Part shown: positions 10,346 to 19,325 of the stretch, piece by piece | How positions within the stretch are numbered: position 1 is the first letter of the stretch | Layout: every line of letters begins with the position of its first letter | NCBI RefSeq assembly: GCF_035917975.1 | Contig: NZ_CP109130.1 | Location: 496,001 to 560,000, forward strand | Direction: 5' to 3' | Length of the DNA: 64,000 nt | Origin: Streptosporangium sp. NBC_01756 | Lineage (GTDB): Bacteria > Actinomycetota > Actinomycetes > Streptosporangiales > Streptosporangiaceae | Notes under the pieces: generated by a model | Told to the model about the DNA's origin: nothing | Database searches by the model: none | What the model saw: the letters and a program-made list of their open reading frames with translations, nothing else | Made by a program: the position numbers and the translations under genes

Positions 10346-10457
10346 AGATCGGCCGCAGCGTCCTCGTCAACCGCAGAGCTCCGGGAAGGTGACGTAAAGG
10401 CCCCCTCACCGCATAGGCTTAGGCGGATAGTACGGCGAGGCCAGAAGGAGGCGGCGC

Positions 10458-11312
10458 GTGATCGAACTCGAAGGTCTACCCGAGCTCGTCGACCCGGTGC
10501 TGATCGCCGCGTTCGAGGGGTGGAACGACGCGGGTGAGGCCTCGAGCGGAGTGATCGCACACCTTGAGGACGAATGGAAGGCCACCCCGCTGGTCTCCAT
10601 CGACCCGGAGGAGTATTACGACTTCCAGGTCACCCGCCCCATCGTCGAGATGGGCGAGGGGCTGACCCGCTCCATCACCTGGCCGACCACCAAGCTCTCG
10701 GTGGCCCGGCCGCCGGGCGTGGACCGCGACGTGGTGCTGCTGCGCGGCATCGAGCCCAACATGCGCTGGCGCGCCTTCTGCGAGGAGATCATCGTGGTCT
10801 GCCGCGAGCTGGGGGTGGAGCTGGCGGTGCTGCTCGGCGCCCTCCTCAACGACTCCCCGCACACCCGCCCGGTGCCGATCGTCGGCTCGGCGACCGACGA
10901 GGGCCTGGCCCGGGCGATCAACCTGGAGCTGAGCCGCTACGAGGGGGCCACCGGCATCGTCGGCGTCCTCCAGCATGCGCTGGGCACCGCCGGGATCCAC
11001 GCCGTCTCCCTGTGGGCGTCGGTGCCGCACTACGTCGCCCAGCCGCCCAACCCCAAGGCCACCCTGGCCCTGCTCAGCCGGGTGGAGGACCTCCTCGACA
11101 TCCCGATGCCGCTCGGCGCCCTGGCCGAGGAGTCACGGGCCTGGGAGCACGGCGTGGACGAGCTGGCCTCGCAGGACAGCGAGGTGGCCGAATACGTCAA
11201 GGAGCTGGAGGAGCGCAAGGACGCCGCAGAGCTGCCCGAGGCGAGCGGAGACGCCATCGCCGCGGAGTTCGAGCGCTACCTGCGCCGCCGCGACCGTGAC
11301 GGCGACGGCTGA
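10458..11312 (+). CDS. PAC2-family protein (proteasome-assembly-chaperone-like fold)
   Basis: Encodes 284 residues from a GTG at 10458 preceded by a strong AGAAGGAGG. The start MIELEGLPELVDPVLIAAFEGWNDAGEASS is the hallmark of actinobacterial PAC2 proteins (AFxGWNDAG). The domain continues with SxxIDPEEYYDFQVTRP and a C-terminal charged helical tail. PAC2 proteins share the fold of eukaryotic proteasome assembly chaperone 2; in actinobacteria their client is not settled, although a proteasome link is often assumed. There is no proteasome gene in this window. It is divergent from metH and convergent with the nitrate-locus regulator. Confidence 0.9.
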   Translation: MIELEGLPELVDPVLIAAFEGWNDAGEASSGVIAHLEDEWKATPLVSIDPEEYYDFQVTRPIVEMGEGLTRSITWPTTKLSVARPPGVDRDVVLLRGIEPNMRWRAFCEEIIVVCRELGVELAVLLGALLNDSPHTRPVPIVGSATDEGLARAINLELSRYEGATGIVGVLQHALGTAGIHAVSLWASVPHYVAQPPNPKATLALLSRVEDLLDIPMPLGALAEESRAWEHGVDELASQDSEVAEYVKELEERKDAAELPEASGDAIAAEFERYLRRRDRDGDG

Positions 11313-11358
11313 GACACCCGCCCCCGTCGCCCCACTCCGTCTCCGTCCTCACCCGACC

Positions 11359-11398
11359 TGAGAGGACGCGCGGCCCGATCGGCCGGGACGTCCTCTCA
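11359..11398. terminator. Bidirectional hairpin terminator between PAC2 and nnaR-like genes
   Basis: TGAGAGGACG (11359-11368) and CGTCCTCTCA (11389-11398) form a perfect ten-base-pair stem; the 20-base loop can fold further through GGCC/GGCC. It lies between two convergent genes and its right arm overlaps the stop codon of the regulator gene. There is no long T-tract, which is common for actinobacterial terminators. Confidence 0.6.
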
Positions 11399-12565
11399 CA
11401 CGCTCTCGTGCCGGTCGCAGGCCAGCCGGTAGCCGCGCTTGACGACCGTCTCGACGATGCCGGACGGACCCAGGGCACGGCGCAGGCGCGTGATGGCCAT
11501 CTCGACGGCGTGCTCCGCCGAGTCACGGGCCGGCCCGCCGGGGAGCACGGTCCGCAGCTCGGAGCGGGCCACCACGTGGCCCGGCTTGTCGGCCAGGCGC
11601 TTGAGCACCGCCATCGGTGCGGGCGGCAGCGGCTTGAGCTCACCGTCCACGGCCACGGCGTGCCCGCGGATCTCCAGCCGGTGACCACCCGCGACCAGGC
11701 GGGTGACGCTGTGCTCGGGCAGGTGCCGGGCGAGGGTACGGGCCAGCGCGCCCAGGCGGGCCCGCTCGGGCTGTACGGCCGGCACCCCGCGCGCCAGCAG
11801 CGGTCCCGCCGTGACCGGCCCCACGCAGGCCGCGACGACCGGTCCGGCGAAGGCCGCGACCAGCGCGTCCTCCAGGCCCTCGGCACGGGCCGCGCCCAGC
11901 ATGGCCAGCACCGCCGGGGCGCTGGTGAAGGCCACCGCGTCCACCCCGCCGGAGATCGCCTGGCTGATCAGGCGGCGCAGCGGCGAGGTGTCTCGATAGG
12001 GCAGCCACCGGTAGACCGGCACCTCGATGACCTCGGCTCCCGCCTCTCGCAGCGCGGCCACGAACCCCGTCAACGGCTCCCCGTGCAACTGCACGGCGAT
12101 GCGGCGGCCGCGCAGGTCCTGGGCGAGAAGATACTGCTTGACCTCCTCGCACGACTCGGTGGACGGCGTCCAGTGGTCGTTCAGCCCCGCGGCCCGGACC
12201 GCGCCGCGCGCCTTGGGCCCGCGGGTCAGCAACCGCGCGGAGGTCAGATGCTCCGCCAGGTCTCCCGACAGCCCCCAGCCCTCGGCCGCGGCGATCCAAC
12301 CGCGGAAACCGACCCCGGTGGTGACCACCACGTCGTCGATCGGGCCCGCCAGGCTGGCCCGGGTCGCGGCCAGCAGGTCGGTGTCCTCGGCCAGCGGCAC
12401 CAGCCGGATCGCCGGGGCGCGCACCACCCTGGCACCGCGCCGTTCCAGCAGCGCGCAGAACTCCTCACGCCGCCGGGTCGCGGTCACCCCGATCGTGAAC
12501 CCGGCCAGTGCGTCAGGGGCGGTCTCGGGGGACTCCGCGGAGCCGTCCAGTAGGGCGATGCTCAT
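11396..12565 (-). CDS. nnaR: HemD-domain/winged-helix transcriptional regulator of nitrate assimilation (NnaR-like)
   Basis: Encodes 389 residues. The N-terminal two-thirds is a uroporphyrinogen-III synthase (HemD) fold, starting GFTIGVTATRRREEFCALLERRGA and ending near residue 260. The last 95 residues are an OmpR-type winged helix (GHRLEIRGHAVAVDGELKPLPPAPMAVLKRLADKPG). This fusion is the architecture of NnaR, a regulator known in Streptomyces and mycobacteria to activate nitrate/nitrite assimilation genes together with GlnR. The gene is the last of the nitrate operon, 46 bases after nirD. Older annotations call such proteins bifunctional uroporphyrinogen synthase/response regulator; the phosphoacceptor domain is absent, so it is not a classical response regulator. 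Confidence 0.88.
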   Translation of the reverse strand: MSIALLDGSAESPETAPDALAGFTIGVTATRRREEFCALLERRGARVVRAPAIRLVPLAEDTDLLAATRASLAGPIDDVVVTTGVGFRGWIAAAEGWGLSGDLAEHLTSARLLTRGPKARGAVRAAGLNDHWTPSTESCEEVKQYLLAQDLRGRRIAVQLHGEPLTGFVAALREAGAEVIEVPVYRWLPYRDTSPLRRLISQAISGGVDAVAFTSAPAVLAMLGAARAEGLEDALVAAFAGPVVAACVGPVTAGPLLARGVPAVQPERARLGALARTLARHLPEHSVTRLVAGGHRLEIRGHAVAVDGELKPLPPAPMAVLKRLADKPGHVVARSELRTVLPGGPARDSAEHAVEMAITRLRRALGPSGIVETVVKRGYRLACDRHESV

Positions 12566-12611
12566 CTGTCGTTCACCATTTCTCGTTCGCCGTGGCGGGC
12601 TCTGTGCTCGC

Positions 12612-12971
12612 TCACCTCGCGCTCACCTCCACTGTGCCGCCGGTGACCCGGATGGGATAGGTCGGTACGGCCACCGCGGGGTCGTCCATGCACCTGCCCG
12701 TGACCAGTGAGAACACCTGTTTGTGCATGGGTGAGGCGACGCTGGGCTCGCCTGCCCTGGTGCCCACGATCCCCCGGGAGAGGACCTGGGCGCCACTGAA
12801 CGGGTCCTGGTTGCCGATGGCGAACAGCTCGCCGTCGAAGGTCCGGAACAACGCGATCTGGTGCGGGCCGACGAGCGCGCACGCACCGCGTTCGGGCAGC
12901 AGGTCGGTGTAGGCGCAGACCGGGGTCCATTCGGTCGTCGCCGTGGTCGTGTACTCGCTGAGAACGGTCAT
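12612..12971 (-). CDS. nirD: Assimilatory nitrite reductase small subunit
   Basis: Encodes 119 residues. The ATG at 12971 is preferred over one at 13010 because GAAGGG lies about ten bases upstream of it and none precedes the other. The sequence has the Rieske-like beta fold of NirD (WTPVCAYTDLLPERGACALVG ... IALFRTFDGELFAIGNQDPFSGAQVLSRGI) but lacks the CxH...CxxH iron-sulfur ligands, as expected: NirD is a degenerate Rieske protein without a cluster. It pairs with NirB to reduce nitrite to ammonium with NADH in the cytosol. It lies 57 bases after the nirB stop. Confidence 0.94.
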   Translation of the reverse strand: MTVLSEYTTTATTEWTPVCAYTDLLPERGACALVGPHQIALFRTFDGELFAIGNQDPFSGAQVLSRGIVGTRAGEPSVASPMHKQVFSLVTGRCMDDPAVAVPTYPIRVTGGTVEVSAR

Positions 12972-13028
12972 CGTGGGAGTTCCCTTCTGTGAGGTTGTCG
13001 TCGATGGCATCGGCTGCGGGTGCCGGTT

Positions 13029-15509
13029 TCAGGAACGGACCACCTCCAGCGGGATGAGAACGGGCTTGATCTGCTCGCGTTCGGCCGTGAAGGAGATCGA
13101 CGGATCCGGGGTGCCCGGGGCGTTGACGAAGGAGACGAAGCGCCGCAGCTTGTCGGGGTCTTCGATGGCCGCCCGCCACTCGTCGGCGTAGGTGGAGACA
13201 TGCCGTTCCATCTGGGCGTCCAGGTCGGCGCAGATCCCCAGCGAGTCCTCCAGGATCACCTGCCTGACGTAGTCCAGGCCCTGGCTCTCCAGCCAGACCG
13301 AGGTCCGCTGCAGCCGGTCCGCGGTGCGGACGTAGAACATCAGGAACCGGTCGATGACGCGGATCAGCTCCTCGGTGCTCAGATCACCGGCGAACAGGTC
13401 GGCGTGCCGCGGGGTGAATCCGCCGTTGCCGCCGACATAGAGGTTCCAGCCCTGCTCGGTGGCGATGACGCCGAAGTCCTTGCTCCGGGCCTCGGCGCAC
13501 TCGCGCGCGCAGCCGGAGACGGCCGACTTCAGCTTGTGCGGCGAGCGCAGCCCCCGGTAGCGCAGTTCCAGGGAGATGGCCAGCCCGACGGCGTCCTGCA
13601 CGCCGTACCTGCACCAGGTGGAGCCCACGCAGGACTTCACCGTGCGCAGCGCCTTGCCGTAGGCGTGGCCCGACTCGAACCCGGCGTCCACCAGCCGCCG
13701 CCAGATCAGCGGAAGCTGCTCCACCCGCGCCCCGAACAGGTCGATCCGCTGACCTCCGGTGATCTTGGTGTAGAGGCCGAAGTCGCGGGCCACCTCGCCG
13801 ATCACGATCAGCTTGTCAGGGGTGATCTCCCCTCCGGGGATGCGCGGCACCACCGAGTAGGTGCCGTTGCGCTGGATGTTGGCCAGGAAGTGGTCGTTGG
13901 TGTCCTGCAGGGCGGCCTGCTCGCCGTCGAGGATGTGCCCGTTGCCGAGCGAGGCCAGGATCGAGGCGACGACGGGCTTGCACACGTCGCAGCCGCGGCC
14001 GGTGCCGTGCTCGGCGATGAGCCGGGAGAACGTCGTGATGCCCCGCACCCGGATGATGTCGAACAGCTCGGCCCTGCTGTGCGTGAAGTGCTCGCACAGC
14101 GCCGAGGAGACCTCAACCCCGGACTTGACCAGGATCTGCTTGAGCATCGGGACGCAGCTGCCGCAGGTGGTGCCGGCGCGCGTGCAGGCCTTGATCCCGG
14201 CCACGTCGGTGAGGCCCTGGTCCGCGATGGCCGCGCACACCTGTCCCTTGGTGACGTTGTTGCAGGAGCAGACCTGCGCGTCGTCGGGGAGGTCGGTGCT
14301 CGTCAGGCCGCCGGTGAACAGCAGCTCGCTCGGCGCGCCCGGCAGGTCCCGGCCGACGAAGGGTTTGAGGGTGGCGTACGGCGTGGCGTCACCGACGCAG
14401 ATCCCGCCCAGCAGGGTGCGGGCGTCGTCGCTGACGAACAGCTTCTGGTAGACCCCGCTCACCGGGTCCATGAAGGTCACGTCCAGCGCGCCGTCCATGG
14501 CGCCGAACTGGGCGACCTCCACGCCGAGCAGCTTGAGCTTGGTGGACAGGTCCGCACGGGCGAAGGCCGCCTCGCCGCCGAGGATCCGGTCCGCGGCGAC
14601 CTCGGCCATCGTGAAGCAGGGTCCGACCAGCCCGTAGACCATGCCGTCGTGCAGTGCGCACTCCCCCACCGCGTAGATCGCCGGGTCGCTGGTGCGCATC
14701 CCGTCGTCCACGACGATCCCGCCGCGCTCCCCGACCGCCAGCTCCGCCTGGCGGGCCAGCTCGTCGCGTGGCCTGACGCCCGCGGAGAAGACCACGATCT
14801 GCGCCTCGATCGTCTCCCCGTCCGGCTTGACCAGGCCGGCGACCCGCCCGTCCGGCCCCGCGACGATCTCCTCCGCCCCCGCCTCGGTGTGCACGCCCAG
14901 TCCGAGGGCCTCGATGTGGCGCCGGAGGACGGCGCCACCGCCCTCGTCGACCTGCCGGGGCATGAGCCAGCCGCCCATCTCCACCACATGGGTGGAGAGG
15001 CCGAGCCCGCGCAGCGCGTCGGCGGCCTCCAGCCCCAGCAGGCCGCCGCCGATGACGACACCGCTCACGGCGTCCGCGGAGGCCTCCCGGATCGCGTCCA
15101 GGTCGTCGATCGTCCGGTAGACGAAGCAGCCGGCCAGCTCCCTGCCGGGCACCGGCGGCACGAACGGGCTGGATCCGGTGGCCAGCACCAGCACGTCGTA
15201 CGGCTCCACATGGCCGTCGGCGGTGGTCACGCTCCGGCTGTCCCGGTCGATGCCGGTGACCCGGGAGGCCAGCCGCAGCACGACCCCCTCCGGCACCGGG
15301 TAGGTGAGGTCCTCGGCGCTCCTGCCGGTGAGATAGGAGGTCAGCGCCACCCGGTCGTAGGCGGCCCTGGGCTCCTCCCCCAGCACCGTGATCCGCCCGG
15401 CGAACCCCTTGGCGACCAGCGCCTCGACCAGCCTGCTGGAGGTAGGCCCGTGCCCCACCACGACAAGCCTCGTTGAAGTTTCGGAGCACAGGCCCCTGAC
15501 GTCGGTCAT
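13029..15509 (-). CDS. nirB: Assimilatory NAD(P)H-nitrite reductase large subunit
   Basis: Encodes 826 residues from an ATG at 15509 with AGAGGAG six bases upstream. Order of domains: FAD/NAD-binding pyridine nucleotide oxidoreductase (LVVVGHGPTSSRLVEAL at the N-terminus, second Rossmann motif VIGGGLLGLEAADAL), a BFD-type [2Fe-2S] domain (CSCNNVTKGQVC near 413 and CGSC near 448), then ferredoxin-like and siroheme/[4Fe-4S] domains with the ligand pairs CVGSTWC (about 626) and CARECAEA (about 668). All cluster ligands are present. The enzyme carries out the six-electron reduction of nitrite to ammonium. Next gene is nirD. Confidence 0.97.
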   Translation of the reverse strand: MTDVRGLCSETSTRLVVVGHGPTSSRLVEALVAKGFAGRITVLGEEPRAAYDRVALTSYLTGRSAEDLTYPVPEGVVLRLASRVTGIDRDSRSVTTADGHVEPYDVLVLATGSSPFVPPVPGRELAGCFVYRTIDDLDAIREASADAVSGVVIGGGLLGLEAADALRGLGLSTHVVEMGGWLMPRQVDEGGGAVLRRHIEALGLGVHTEAGAEEIVAGPDGRVAGLVKPDGETIEAQIVVFSAGVRPRDELARQAELAVGERGGIVVDDGMRTSDPAIYAVGECALHDGMVYGLVGPCFTMAEVAADRILGGEAAFARADLSTKLKLLGVEVAQFGAMDGALDVTFMDPVSGVYQKLFVSDDARTLLGGICVGDATPYATLKPFVGRDLPGAPSELLFTGGLTSTDLPDDAQVCSCNNVTKGQVCAAIADQGLTDVAGIKACTRAGTTCGSCVPMLKQILVKSGVEVSSALCEHFTHSRAELFDIIRVRGITTFSRLIAEHGTGRGCDVCKPVVASILASLGNGHILDGEQAALQDTNDHFLANIQRNGTYSVVPRIPGGEITPDKLIVIGEVARDFGLYTKITGGQRIDLFGARVEQLPLIWRRLVDAGFESGHAYGKALRTVKSCVGSTWCRYGVQDAVGLAISLELRYRGLRSPHKLKSAVSGCARECAEARSKDFGVIATEQGWNLYVGGNGGFTPRHADLFAGDLSTEELIRVIDRFLMFYVRTADRLQRTSVWLESQGLDYVRQVILEDSLGICADLDAQMERHVSTYADEWRAAIEDPDKLRRFVSFVNAPGTPDPSISFTAEREQIKPVLIPLEVVRS

Positions 15510-15639
15510 GGAAGTCTCCTCTGTCTGCCTGGTCCGTTACGGTGCGTGGTGGTGGCGATGACCGGGCCCCTGCGACGCGTGTGCCGGTGCTTCCCCGCCG
15601 CGGCGCTCGCGGCGAGACGGAACACCCGCGGCGCCGGGG

Positions 15640-15730
15640 TGAGACCGGTCCGGATCCCGATCCGGACCGGCAACCGGTCGCGAAGCGGGAATTGCGGTCT
15701 GTGACGGCCGGAGCTCCCCGGCTCCGGTCG
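15640..15730. promoter_or_regulatory. Two strong hairpins in the gap between the FAD subunit gene and nirB
   Basis: Within the 232-base gap the arms CCGGTCCGGAT (15645-15655) and ATCCGGACCGG (15660-15670) pair perfectly with a four-base loop. A second, seven-base-pair hairpin (CCGGAGC/GCTCCGG) lies near 15709-15728, immediately after the upstream gene. These may form a partial terminator or processing site dividing nitrate reductase from nitrite reductase expression; nirB may also have its own promoter downstream of them. No T-tract follows. Confidence 0.45.
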
Positions 15731-15741
15731 TGGGAACGATG

Positions 15742-17145
15742 TCAAACGGGGATCCCCTCCTGCTCGCACAGCCAGCCGACGATGCCCTCGACCGTGTCCC
15801 GGCAGCCGCCGCAGCCGGTCGTGGCACGGGTGGCGGCGGCCACCGCCTCGACGTCCCGGGCACCGGACTCCCAGCAGGCCCGGATCTGTCCCTTGGTCAC
15901 GTTGTTGCACTGGCAGATCTTCGCCGCGTCCGGTATCCGGACCGGGCTCTCGGCGACCGCGCCACCGGAAAGGCCGGGGAACAGCAGTCCGGCCGGGTCC
16001 CCGGGGACCGGCGCCCCGCGGTCGAAGAGCTGGATGAGCGTGCCCACCGCGGCCGTCTCGCCGAGGAGGATCGCGCCGACCAGACGGCCGTCGCGGATGA
16101 CGAGCTTGCGATAGGTGCCCCGGGCCCGATGGCTGAAGCGCACGACCTCGGCGTCGGCCTCGGTCAGATGGGTGTCGCCCATCGCCGCCAGTTCCACGCT
16201 TCTGGCCTTCAACCTGGTCACCAGCCGCGAGCCCCGGTACCGGGACGACTTGTCGGCTCCGGTCACGAGGTCGGCGACCACGGCGGCCTGCTCCCACGCG
16301 GGGGCGACCAGGCCGTAGACCCTGCCGCCGTGCTCGGCGCACTCGCCGATGGCGAAGATCGACGGGTCGTCGGTGCGCATCTCGTCGTCGACGACGATTC
16401 CGCGCCGCACCTCCAGTCCCGCGTCACCGGCCAGGTCCGTCACCGGCCGGACCCCGCAGGCGAGCACCACCAGGTCCGCCTCGACCGTCTCGCCTCCGCG
16501 GAGCCGTACACCGTCGCCGAGGATCTCCTCCACGGCCACGCCGGTACGGATCTCCACGCCCAGCTCCGCGAGGGTCTCCCCCAGCACCAACCCGGCCTCG
16601 GCGTCGAGCTGCCGTTCCATCAGGTGCCCGGCCAGGTGGAGCAGCGTCACCGGCAGCCCGCGCCCGGCCAGGCCGCGGGCCGCCTCGATGCCCAGCAGGC
16701 CGCCGCCGACCACCACGGCGCGCCGCGCCGTACCGGCCGCGGCGAGGATCGTCTGGCAGTCGTCCAGCGTCCGGAACACGGCGGCCCCGGCCGCTCCGGG
16801 CACCGGCGGCACGAACGGGCTGGACCCGGTGGCCAGCACCAGCACGTCGTAGGGCTCGCGCCTGCCGTCGGCGGTGAGCACGGCCTGGGTCTCCCGGTCG
16901 ATCGAGACCACCTCGACGCCGAGCAGGGCCGTCACCCCGTGGTCGGCGTACCAGGCCGGGTCCAGCAGCCGCACCTGGTCGGGCAGCATCGTGCCGGCCA
17001 CCACGTTGGACAGCAGCACCCGGTTGTAGGGCTGCCAGGTCTCGGCACCGATCACGGTCACCTTGGTGTGCCGGTCGCGGGCCCGGACCTCACTCACGAG
17101 GCGGGCCCCCGCCATACCGTTGCCCACGATCACCAGCCGGGTCAT
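15742..17145 (-). CDS. Nitrate reductase electron-transfer subunit: FAD oxidoreductase with C-terminal BFD [2Fe-2S] domain
   Basis: Encodes 467 residues. The N-terminus MTRLVIVGNGMAGARLVSEV is an FAD-binding motif; a second dinucleotide motif (VVVGGGLLGIEAARGL) binds NAD(P)H. It resembles the N-terminal half of NirB. Residues from about 408 onward form a BFD-type [2Fe-2S] domain, CQCNNVTKGQIRAC ... TTGCGGC. It has no siroheme domain. Its ATG overlaps the stop of the nitrate reductase gene by four bases, so the two are translationally coupled; it most likely passes electrons from NAD(P)H to that enzyme, as NasB-type subunits do. Confidence 0.88.
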   Translation of the reverse strand: MTRLVIVGNGMAGARLVSEVRARDRHTKVTVIGAETWQPYNRVLLSNVVAGTMLPDQVRLLDPAWYADHGVTALLGVEVVSIDRETQAVLTADGRREPYDVLVLATGSSPFVPPVPGAAGAAVFRTLDDCQTILAAAGTARRAVVVGGGLLGIEAARGLAGRGLPVTLLHLAGHLMERQLDAEAGLVLGETLAELGVEIRTGVAVEEILGDGVRLRGGETVEADLVVLACGVRPVTDLAGDAGLEVRRGIVVDDEMRTDDPSIFAIGECAEHGGRVYGLVAPAWEQAAVVADLVTGADKSSRYRGSRLVTRLKARSVELAAMGDTHLTEADAEVVRFSHRARGTYRKLVIRDGRLVGAILLGETAAVGTLIQLFDRGAPVPGDPAGLLFPGLSGGAVAESPVRIPDAAKICQCNNVTKGQIRACWESGARDVEAVAAATRATTGCGGCRDTVEGIVGWLCEQEGIPV

Positions 17146-19247
17146 CGCACACGCTCCAGTTTCACTGCGCAGACCTTGAACTCCGGCATTCGGGAAACCG
17201 GGTCGAGCGCGGGGTTGGTGAGCAGGTTCGCCCCGGCCCAGTGGAAGGGCATGAACACGGTGTCCGGCCGGATCGCCGTGCTGACCCTCGCGATGCCCTC
17301 GGCGCTGCCACGGCGGCCGACCACCCGTAGCCGCTCACCCGGCGTCACCTCCAGCCGTTCGGCGAGATCGGGGTGAAGCTCCACGAAAACCTCCGGGGCC
17401 GCCGCGTTCAGGGCGGGGATCCGCCTGGTCTGCGCGCCGCTCTGGTAGTGGGCGAGCACCCGGCCGGTCGTCAGGTACAGGGGATAGTCCGAGTCGATGT
17501 CCTCTTCGGGCGGACGGTGCTCGACGACCACGAACCTGGCGCGGCCGTCAGGGGTGGCGAAGCGGTCCAGGAACGGCCGGGGGGTGCCGGGGTGGTCGAC
17601 GTCCGGGCAGGGCCAGAACACGCCGGTCTCGGCGGCGATCCGCTCATAGGTGATGCCCGCGTAGTCGGCGATCCCTCCGGCCGAGGCACGCCGCAGCTCG
17701 TCGAACACCTCCCGCGGGTCGGTCGGGAACCCCTCCGCGCCGCGCAGCCGTACGGCCAGCCCCCGGAGGATCTCCAGATCGCTCCGCACTCCCGGCGGCG
17801 GGGCGGCGGCCTGGCGGCGCAGCAGCACCCGGCCTTCCAGGTTGGTCATCGTGCCGCTCTCCTCGGCCCACTGGGTGGTGGGCAGCACGACGTCGGCCAG
17901 CGCGGCCGTCTCGGACATGACCAGGTCGGAGACGACGAGGAGGTCCAGGGAGCGCAGCCGCTCGGTGATGTGCCCGGAGCGGGGCGCGGAGATCACCGGG
18001 TTGGAGCCGAACAGCAGCAACGCCCGTGAGCCGGCCGGGGTGCCGAGCACCTCCAGCAGTTCGTAGGCGGAACGGCCGGGCCCCGGCAGGTCCGCGGGGT
18101 CGATCCCCCACACCGCGGCCACGTGGGCGCGTGCGGCCGGATCGTCGATCCTGCGGTATCCCGGGAGCTGGTCGGCCTTCTGCCCGTGCTCGCGGCCGCC
18201 CTGCCCGTTGCCCTGCCCGGTGACGCAGCCGTAGCCGGAGCCCTCCCGGCCCGGCAGCCCGAGCGAGAGGGCGAGGTTGATGAACGCGCTGACGGTGTCG
18301 GTGCCCTTGGCGTGCTGCTCGGCGCCGCGCCCGGTGAGGATCACCGCGCGGTCCGCGGCGGAGAGGATGTCCACGGCGAGACGCATCTGGGCGACCGGCA
18401 CCCCGGTGATCCGCTCCACCCGCTCGGGCCACCAGGCCGCGGCGGAGGTCCGGATCCCGTCGAACCCGGAGGTACGGCCGGCCACGTAGGCCTCGTCCAC
18501 GTGTCCCTCGGTGATCACGATGTGCAGCAGGCCCAGGGCGAGCGCCAGGTCGGTGCCGGGGGCGGGCTGAAGGTGGAGGTCGGCCTGCCGGGCGGTCGCG
18601 GTGGCCCTCGGGTCGACGATTATCAGCCGGCCGCCCCGCTCGCGCATCCGGGTGAGGTGGCGGACGAACGGCGGCATGGTCTCGGCGACGTTGCCGCCCG
18701 TGATCAGGACCGCGCCGGCCTCGGCGAGGTCGGTGATCGGGAAGGGCAGGCCGCGGTCCATGCCGAAGGCGCGGCCCGCGGCGGCGGCGGCCGAGGACAT
18801 GCAGAACCGGCCGTTGTAGTCGATCTGGCTGGTCCGCAGCACCATCCGGGCGAACTTGCCGAGCTGGTAGGCCTTCTCGTTGGTGAGCCCGCCGCCGCCG
18901 AACACGGCCACGCCGTCGGGGCCGTGTTCTTCCTGGACCGCGCGGATCCGGGCGGCGACGAAGTCGAGCGCCTCGTCCCAGCCGACCTCCTCGCCGTGCA
19001 GGAGCGGGGTGGTGAGCCGGCCCCCGCCGGTCAGCAGCTCACCGGCGGTCCAACCCTTCTGGCAGAGACCGCCCGCGTTGGCCGGGATATCACTCCTCGG
19101 GGTTATCGTCACCGTCTCGTGCACGGCGACGTTCATGCCGCACTGCAGCGCGCAGTAGGGGCAGTGCGTCGCCGTTCCCGCCTTCACAGGCGCTCTGGTG
19201 GGAAGTGAGATCGGCATAGGTCCGATGGTGCTTTCAGGCGGTTTCAC
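17142..19247 (-). CDS. nasA: Assimilatory nitrate reductase catalytic subunit (bis-MGD molybdoenzyme)
   Basis: Encodes 701 residues from a GTG at 19247 with AGGGGG about nine bases upstream; an ATG at 19217 is an alternative with no obvious ribosome site. The [4Fe-4S] ligands sit in CPYCALQCGM (Cys29, Cys32, Cys36) and LCQKGW (Cys62). The molybdopterin domains show YNGRFCMSSAAAAAGRAFG with Cys as in nitrate reductases, ILTGRGAEQHAKGTD, and the C-terminal dinucleotide-binding barrel (LYLTTGRVLAHYQSGAQTRR). The enzyme reduces nitrate to nitrite in the cytosol; no Tat signal is present, consistent with an assimilatory role. Gene naming differs among species (nasA, narB, nasC). Confidence 0.92.
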   Translation of the reverse strand: MKPPESTIGPMPISLPTRAPVKAGTATHCPYCALQCGMNVAVHETVTITPRSDIPANAGGLCQKGWTAGELLTGGGRLTTPLLHGEEVGWDEALDFVAARIRAVQEEHGPDGVAVFGGGGLTNEKAYQLGKFARMVLRTSQIDYNGRFCMSSAAAAAGRAFGMDRGLPFPITDLAEAGAVLITGGNVAETMPPFVRHLTRMRERGGRLIIVDPRATATARQADLHLQPAPGTDLALALGLLHIVITEGHVDEAYVAGRTSGFDGIRTSAAAWWPERVERITGVPVAQMRLAVDILSAADRAVILTGRGAEQHAKGTDTVSAFINLALSLGLPGREGSGYGCVTGQGNGQGGREHGQKADQLPGYRRIDDPAARAHVAAVWGIDPADLPGPGRSAYELLEVLGTPAGSRALLLFGSNPVISAPRSGHITERLRSLDLLVVSDLVMSETAALADVVLPTTQWAEESGTMTNLEGRVLLRRQAAAPPPGVRSDLEILRGLAVRLRGAEGFPTDPREVFDELRRASAGGIADYAGITYERIAAETGVFWPCPDVDHPGTPRPFLDRFATPDGRARFVVVEHRPPEEDIDSDYPLYLTTGRVLAHYQSGAQTRRIPALNAAAPEVFVELHPDLAERLEVTPGERLRVVGRRGSAEGIARVSTAIRPDTVFMPFHWAGANLLTNPALDPVSRMPEFKVCAVKLERVR

Positions 19248-19325
19248 CGCTGGGTCCCCCCTGTTACCGATGTGCTACAAGCCGCTAACCACGTTCACAT
19301 TGGCGATGGGCCGGGTGTGAGCCGT

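Noticed and set aside
10248..10457. Cobalamin riboswitch upstream of metH
   Set aside because: No B12-box sequence and too little room between the divergent starts.
13020..15476. An 818-residue plus-strand frame antisense to nirB
   Set aside because: Same antisense-shadow pattern; nirB carries all cofactor motifs.
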